Positions 6,400-8,690 of a DNA stretch of 8,690 nucleotides are shown piece by piece. The notes under the pieces were generated by a model. The model searched no databases. It saw only the letters and a list, made by a program, of their open reading frames with translations, and was not told the DNA's origin. Every line of letters starts with the position of its first letter. The first letter of the stretch is position 1. This stretch comes from Cyanobacteria bacterium UBA11372 (GTDB lineage Bacteria > Cyanobacteriota > Cyanobacteriia > Cyanobacteriales > Aerosakkonemataceae): NCBI GenBank assembly GCA_003486675.1, contig DNGG01000327.1, forward strand, positions 1 through 8,690, written 5' to 3'. A program made the position numbers and the translations under genes.

Positions 6400-6428
6400 G
6401 GTGCTGTCTTCCAGCAGAGTAAGGCACC
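6400..6428. repeat. Short foldback repeat, GTAGGGTGC type
   Basis: GGTGC (6400-6404) pairs with GCACC (6424-6428), and inside it TGCTG (6402-6406) can pair with CAGCA (6412-6416) around TCTTC. The two pairings compete. The words GTAGGGTGC and GGCACC match a common cyanobacterial intergenic repeat, here in degenerate form. Lying after the bactofilin-like gene, it may contribute to stopping transcription. Confidence 0.4.
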
Positions 6429-6438
6429 GCAACCACGA

Positions 6439-6561
6439 CTATAGCAGATTGCAGGCGCATGAGGTACACCGAAGGAATGCAATAGCGGCTGCCATTTTTG
6501 CTGCCGCTATTGCATTCCTTCGCCTTAAGGCTGTACCTGACTCACTTGCAATCCGCTATAG
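6439..6561. mobile_element. MITE-like 123-bp foldback element
   Basis: The element is almost wholly an inverted repeat. The ends CTATAGC (6439-6445) and GCTATAG (6555-6561) are perfect complements. The next bases, aGATTGCA and TGCAATCc, continue the pairing with one mismatch. After an unpaired patch, GGTACA (6463-6468) pairs with TGTACC. The core arms at 6471-6489 and 6503-6521 pair perfectly over 19 bp around a 13-nt loop. It encodes nothing convincing. TA dinucleotides at both ends suggest a TA target, as used by IS630/Tc1-mariner transposases, which would have to act in trans. Between two convergent genes its hairpin may work as a two-way terminator. Confidence 0.7.
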
Positions 6562-6595
6562 CGATTAGGAATTAGCCATTAGCTAAATAGCAACT

Positions 6596-7387
6596 TTAGT
6601 TACTACTTAAAAAACCCTTGCGCTTGCGTGCTGACGTTGCACCGAAAGCAGCAACAGCAAATATACCCAGCACCGAGGCTGGTTCGGGAACTGCCTTGCC
6701 TGGTACTGCGGGTACTGCGGGTACTGCTGGTGTTGTGACAAATTTTGTGACTAATCCCGAAGTGGATGCACTACCTCCGGATGCACCGACAAGAGTGCTT
6801 GTAACGCGGGATGTATAATCTCCAAGAGTGTTCTCACCATCAAACTGAGTTGAAAAACCTCCTGCAAAGTTTCTCACATCGAGCAAAAGATTGCCCCCAC
6901 TGGGGTTATAGAGAAATGGCGTCGCCAAATTAATGGCGATATCAAAATCTTTCGGTTCTGTTGCAGCGCCAGTAAATGCGCTAGAAAGCGATAGCGCCCC
7001 GCTGAAAACTACCCTTTCATCTGAGCCGATGTTCTGTGCAAAAATCGTACTCAAACCATCAGGGGCTTTCGTTGTTGTGGAAAGGTTAATTTGAACATTG
7101 GGCAGCGTCGAGGAAAAAGCGCTGCCCATCCGGGCGTCAGGGCGAAACAGAATTTGGGTAATCAGAAATGATTCGGATAGGGATGAAAATTCGCTGGCTG
7201 CAAATACTTGCTGATACCGCGAGGAAGACAAACCAAAGTTAGAGATATTGAAGGGTAAAGCATGGTTAACGTTACCTTCTATATTCTCCAAATTACCTGG
7301 AACGATCGCCGCTCCATGCACTGCACCCATTGTCCCAAAAGTAAGCAAAGCAGCTCCAGCAGCTACTATTGATAGATTCTTCGTCAT
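6596..7387 (-). CDS. PEP-CTERM sorting domain protein
   Basis: A 263-residue exported surface protein. Residues 1-26 are a signal peptide (MTKNLSIVAAGAALLTFGTM, likely cleaved near VHGA-A). The C-terminus has the complete PEP-CTERM signal: VPEPAS (233-238), a hydrophobic stretch (239-252) and the basic end ARKRK (253-257). Such proteins are processed by an exosortase; none lies in this window. The body (30-215) contains phrases such as RYQQVFAASEF, ITQILFRPDA and NLLLDVRNF, which I recognise as recurring in a family of PEP-CTERM proteins of cyanobacteria and other bacteria; function unknown. A Pro-Ala-Val stalk (220-229) comes from a 9-bp tandem repeat just before the sorting signal. The start ATG (7385-7387) follows GGAGAGA (7396-7402 on the plus strand), 8 nt away. 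It converges on the bactofilin-like gene. Confidence 0.93.
   Translation of the reverse strand: MTKNLSIVAAGAALLTFGTMGAVHGAAIVPGNLENIEGNVNHALPFNISNFGLSSSRYQQVFAASEFSSLSESFLITQILFRPDARMGSAFSSTLPNVQINLSTTTKAPDGLSTIFAQNIGSDERVVFSGALSLSSAFTGAATEPKDFDIAINLATPFLYNPSGGNLLLDVRNFAGGFSTQFDGENTLGDYTSRVTSTLVGASGGSASTSGLVTKFVTTPAVPAVPAVPGKAVPEPASVLGIFAVAAFGATSARKRKGFLSSN
6702..6728. repeat. 9-bp tandem repeat inside the PEP-CTERM gene
   Basis: GGTACTGCG, GGTACTGCG and GGTACTGCT follow each other on the plus strand. On the coding strand they give repeated Ala-Val-Pro just before the VPEPAS signal. The unit keeps the frame, so gain or loss of copies would only change the length of the linker. Confidence 0.85.
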
Positions 7388-7541
7388 TAGTCGAGTCTCT
7401 CCAGGGAATTTGTTAATTGGCTTCTATTAAAGGGTAAAAAGCGACACTAAGCATCTTCCTGCAAAGCAACTTTGCCATGCCCAGAATTTGCCCTAAATGT
7501 CAGCCACTTCGCATCTGTCTATGTGTATAAAGTTTTAACGA

Positions 7542-7620
7542 GGCGCGATCGCCTAGTTTGCTAGGCGAATTATCGCCAAAGTTTTTCAGCCACTCCTACC
7601 TGTGGTAATTACTGAAAAAC
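7542..7620. promoter_or_regulatory. Cluster of three inverted repeats, two mutually exclusive
   Basis: CGCCTAG (7550-7556) pairs with CTAGGCG (7561-7567) around TTTG. GGCGA (7564-7568) pairs with TCGCC (7573-7577) around ATTA, sharing bases with the first stem, so only one can form. Then GTTTTTCAG (7581-7589) pairs perfectly with CTGAAAAAC (7612-7620); inside it CCAC (7590-7593) pairs with GTGG (7602-7605), leaving a six-base bulge on one side. This could be leader RNA structure for the PEP-CTERM gene, an operator, or a small RNA. The role is inference. Confidence 0.4.
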
Positions 7621-7808
7621 CCTGGTTTGCGATCGCTCAAGCTTTACCCTTCTCTCAATCTAAGGTTTTTCCCTCCTTCGGTTCAAGCCCCTTTATCTAA
7701 TCTTCATCAAAAAATTATTAATTTAACCTTTATTTTAAAGTTTCTGTAAAGTTTTATAAAGATTTAACATTTAATTTTGAGCTAATTTACGTAAAATTAC
7801 TGAGAAGA

Positions 7809-7836
7809 GGGATTTACGCGATCGCGGCAAAATCCC
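7809..7836. promoter_or_regulatory. Hairpin with HIP1 core
   Basis: GGGATTT (7809-7815) and AAATCCC (7830-7836) form a perfect 7-bp stem enclosing the palindrome CGCGATCGCG (7817-7826), which includes a HIP1 site. It lies about 180 nt upstream of the protease gene, just after the palindrome TTTACGTAAA. No run of T follows, so it is not a typical terminator. A binding-site role is possible but unproven. Confidence 0.35.
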
Positions 7837-8014
7837 GCAGTTACTACAGATATAACCTCATAACGAATATCTAAGTTTCCAATTATCTAAGTAGTTTCAC
7901 AGAGAAAGGATTCCTCACGGCTTCCTCAAATTTTCCGCCTAAGCTGGAGGTAGAGTTGGCTGTGGACGAAAGCAGGCTGCTCAACTAAAAAATGGAGAAA
8001 TTGAGGTAATCATC

Positions 8015-8542
8015 ATGAGTTGCCATTTAACTGCTACGCTGTTAACCCTGCGTCAGTCTATTCTGGTGATTGGCTATGGTAACGAACTGCTCTGCGACGA
8101 CGGGGTGGGACAACGAGTAGCACGTGCGGTGGAAGAATGGAGAGTGCCTAACCTGCGAAGTCTTGCGGTTCACCAACTCACCCCGGAATTGGCGGAGGAA
8201 CTGGTAGATGTGGATCGGGTGATATTTGTAGATGCTTATACCGAGGCGACACAGCAGGAAGTAAGGGTATGTCGCTTAGAACCCGCCGATACCGTAGCCA
8301 CAACGGGACATACCAGCGATCCGCAAATGTTGTTAGCGATCGCCCAAGCACTGTACAATGCTCATCCCCAAGCTTGGTGGGTGGGGATACCGGCGGTAAA
8401 CTTTGAGTTAGGCGATCGCCTCTCACCGATTACCGAACAAGGCATGGAAGAAGCTTTAGAGGAAATTGACCACCTAATTAAACACCACTCTTCCCCAACC
8501 CATACCACCCTGCCAAATAGCAAAAAGCAGCTAGTCAATTAA
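8015..8542 (+). CDS. [NiFe]-hydrogenase maturation protease (peptidase M52, HoxW/HupW type)
   Basis: A cytosolic endopeptidase that removes the C-terminal extension of a [NiFe]-hydrogenase large subunit after nickel insertion. The 175-residue protein matches M52: LVIGYGNELLCDDGVG (17-32) with the metal position Asp29 (Glu16 in E. coli HybD), VHQLTPELAEEL (52-63), FVDAY with Asp73 (HybD Asp62), GHTSDPQ with His99 (HybD His93), and the AWWVGIP and FELGDRLSP segments. The cyanobacterial-style HQLTPELAE and GDRLSP phrases occur in both HoxW (bidirectional enzyme) and HupW (uptake enzyme), and without hydrogenase genes nearby I cannot choose. The last 20 residues are a hydrophilic tail beyond the usual end. 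The start ATG 8015 has GAGGT (8003-8007) 7 nt upstream. It appears to be transcribed alone, which is common for this gene. Two HIP1 sites (8336, 8412) fit a resident cyanobacterial gene. Confidence 0.9.
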   Translation: MSCHLTATLLTLRQSILVIGYGNELLCDDGVGQRVARAVEEWRVPNLRSLAVHQLTPELAEELVDVDRVIFVDAYTEATQQEVRVCRLEPADTVATTGHTSDPQMLLAIAQALYNAHPQAWWVGIPAVNFELGDRLSPITEQGMEEALEEIDHLIKHHSSPTHTTLPNSKKQLVN

Positions 8543-8568
8543 ATCAGATCTTATATGATGTCCGTTGA

Positions 8569-8685
8569 ATTGCCCATAATAAAAAAACATCACTCTGTCG
8601 TTGCGTAGGGACACGGCATCATCGATATCTCGGACAAACAGATAAGGTTAATCGTGCCGTGCAAGGGCTGATGATTATGGGTAAT
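8569..8685. repeat. Foldback repeat with ATTGCCCATAAT ends, GTAGGGACACGGCA type
   Basis: ATTGCCCATAAT (8569-8580) and ATTATGGGTAAT (8674-8685) are inverted complements with one mismatch and flank about 93 bp. Inside, CACGGCA (8612-8618) pairs with TGCCGTG (8655-8661). The phrase GTAGGGACACGGCA is a known kind of intergenic repeat in filamentous cyanobacteria. The element follows the protease gene by 26 bp and may be a second MITE-like element; the window ends 5 bp after it. Confidence 0.6.
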
Positions 8686-8690
8686 CTTAA

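Larger units (their letters stand above)
7388..8014. other. Divergent intergenic region rich in inverted repeats
   Basis: These 627 bp separate the minus-strand PEP-CTERM gene from the plus-strand protease and should hold both promoters, but I cannot point to a convincing pair of boxes for either. It contains three HIP1 sites (7545, 7629, 7818), a cluster of hairpins (7542-7620), an A+T-rich stretch (about 7700-7800) with the palindrome TTTACGTAAA (7786-7795), and a hairpin at 7809-7836. No supported gene was seen; the length leaves room for a small RNA. Confidence 0.6.

Noticed and set aside
6377..6568. 63-codon open frame through the foldback element
   Set aside because: It covers the inverted repeat from end to end; its length follows from the repeat and no start signal is present.
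7870..7988. Open stretch ending in LEVELAVDESRLLN before the protease gene
   Set aside because: No ATG in frame, only internal TTG/GTG codons, and too short to support; a chance open frame is likelier.

Overview
The window looks like a piece of a cyanobacterial chromosome, most likely from a filamentous species with many repeats. The evidence is nine copies of the cyanobacterial palindrome HIP1 (GCGATCGC; for example at 1983, 2658, 5956, 5962, 7629, 8336 and 8412), heptanucleotide short tandem repeats (GCAATTA), several families of intergenic foldback repeats, a PEP-CTERM protein and a [NiFe]-hydrogenase maturation protease of the cyanobacterial HoxW/HupW kind. I found no rRNA, tRNA or CRISPR array.

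Layout. 1-109: a C/G-rich repeat and a good sigma70-type promoter. 110-1781: two overlapping plus-strand genes, a PAS sensor protein and a SpoIIE-type PP2C phosphatase. They are A+T-rich and contain no HIP1 site, and their type is best known beside [FeFe]-hydrogenase-like proteins of anaerobic Firmicutes. 1782-2392: gene-poor DNA with purine/pyrimidine and heptamer repeats. 2393-2929: a universal stress protein. 3198-4784: an SGNH/GDSL hydrolase with a large insert, flanked on both sides by tandem copies of an AGAAACCGGGTT palindromic repeat. 5005-6345: a protein joining an exported bactofilin-like beta-repeat domain to a multi-span membrane domain. 6346-6595: heptamer repeats and a 123-bp MITE-like foldback element between convergent genes. 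6596-7387 (minus): a PEP-CTERM surface protein. 7388-8014: a divergent intergenic region rich in inverted repeats. 8015-8542: the hydrogenase maturation protease. 8569-8685: another foldback repeat at the window edge.

How the genes work together. Only the PAS/phosphatase pair is convincingly an operon (8-bp overlap, shared promoter); it probably forms a sensor-to-phosphatase switch. The other genes stand alone, separated by repeats, and include envelope and surface functions (exported bactofilin-like protein, PEP-CTERM protein, perhaps the GDSL hydrolase) and one stress protein. The most interesting points are the apparently orphaned hydrogenase-type sensor/phosphatase module, the extracytoplasmic bactofilin-membrane fusion, the paired REPIN-like repeats around the GDSL gene, and the two heptamer arrays that form a long inverted repeat about 4 kb apart. 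All functional statements rest on reading motifs by eye; no database search was possible.
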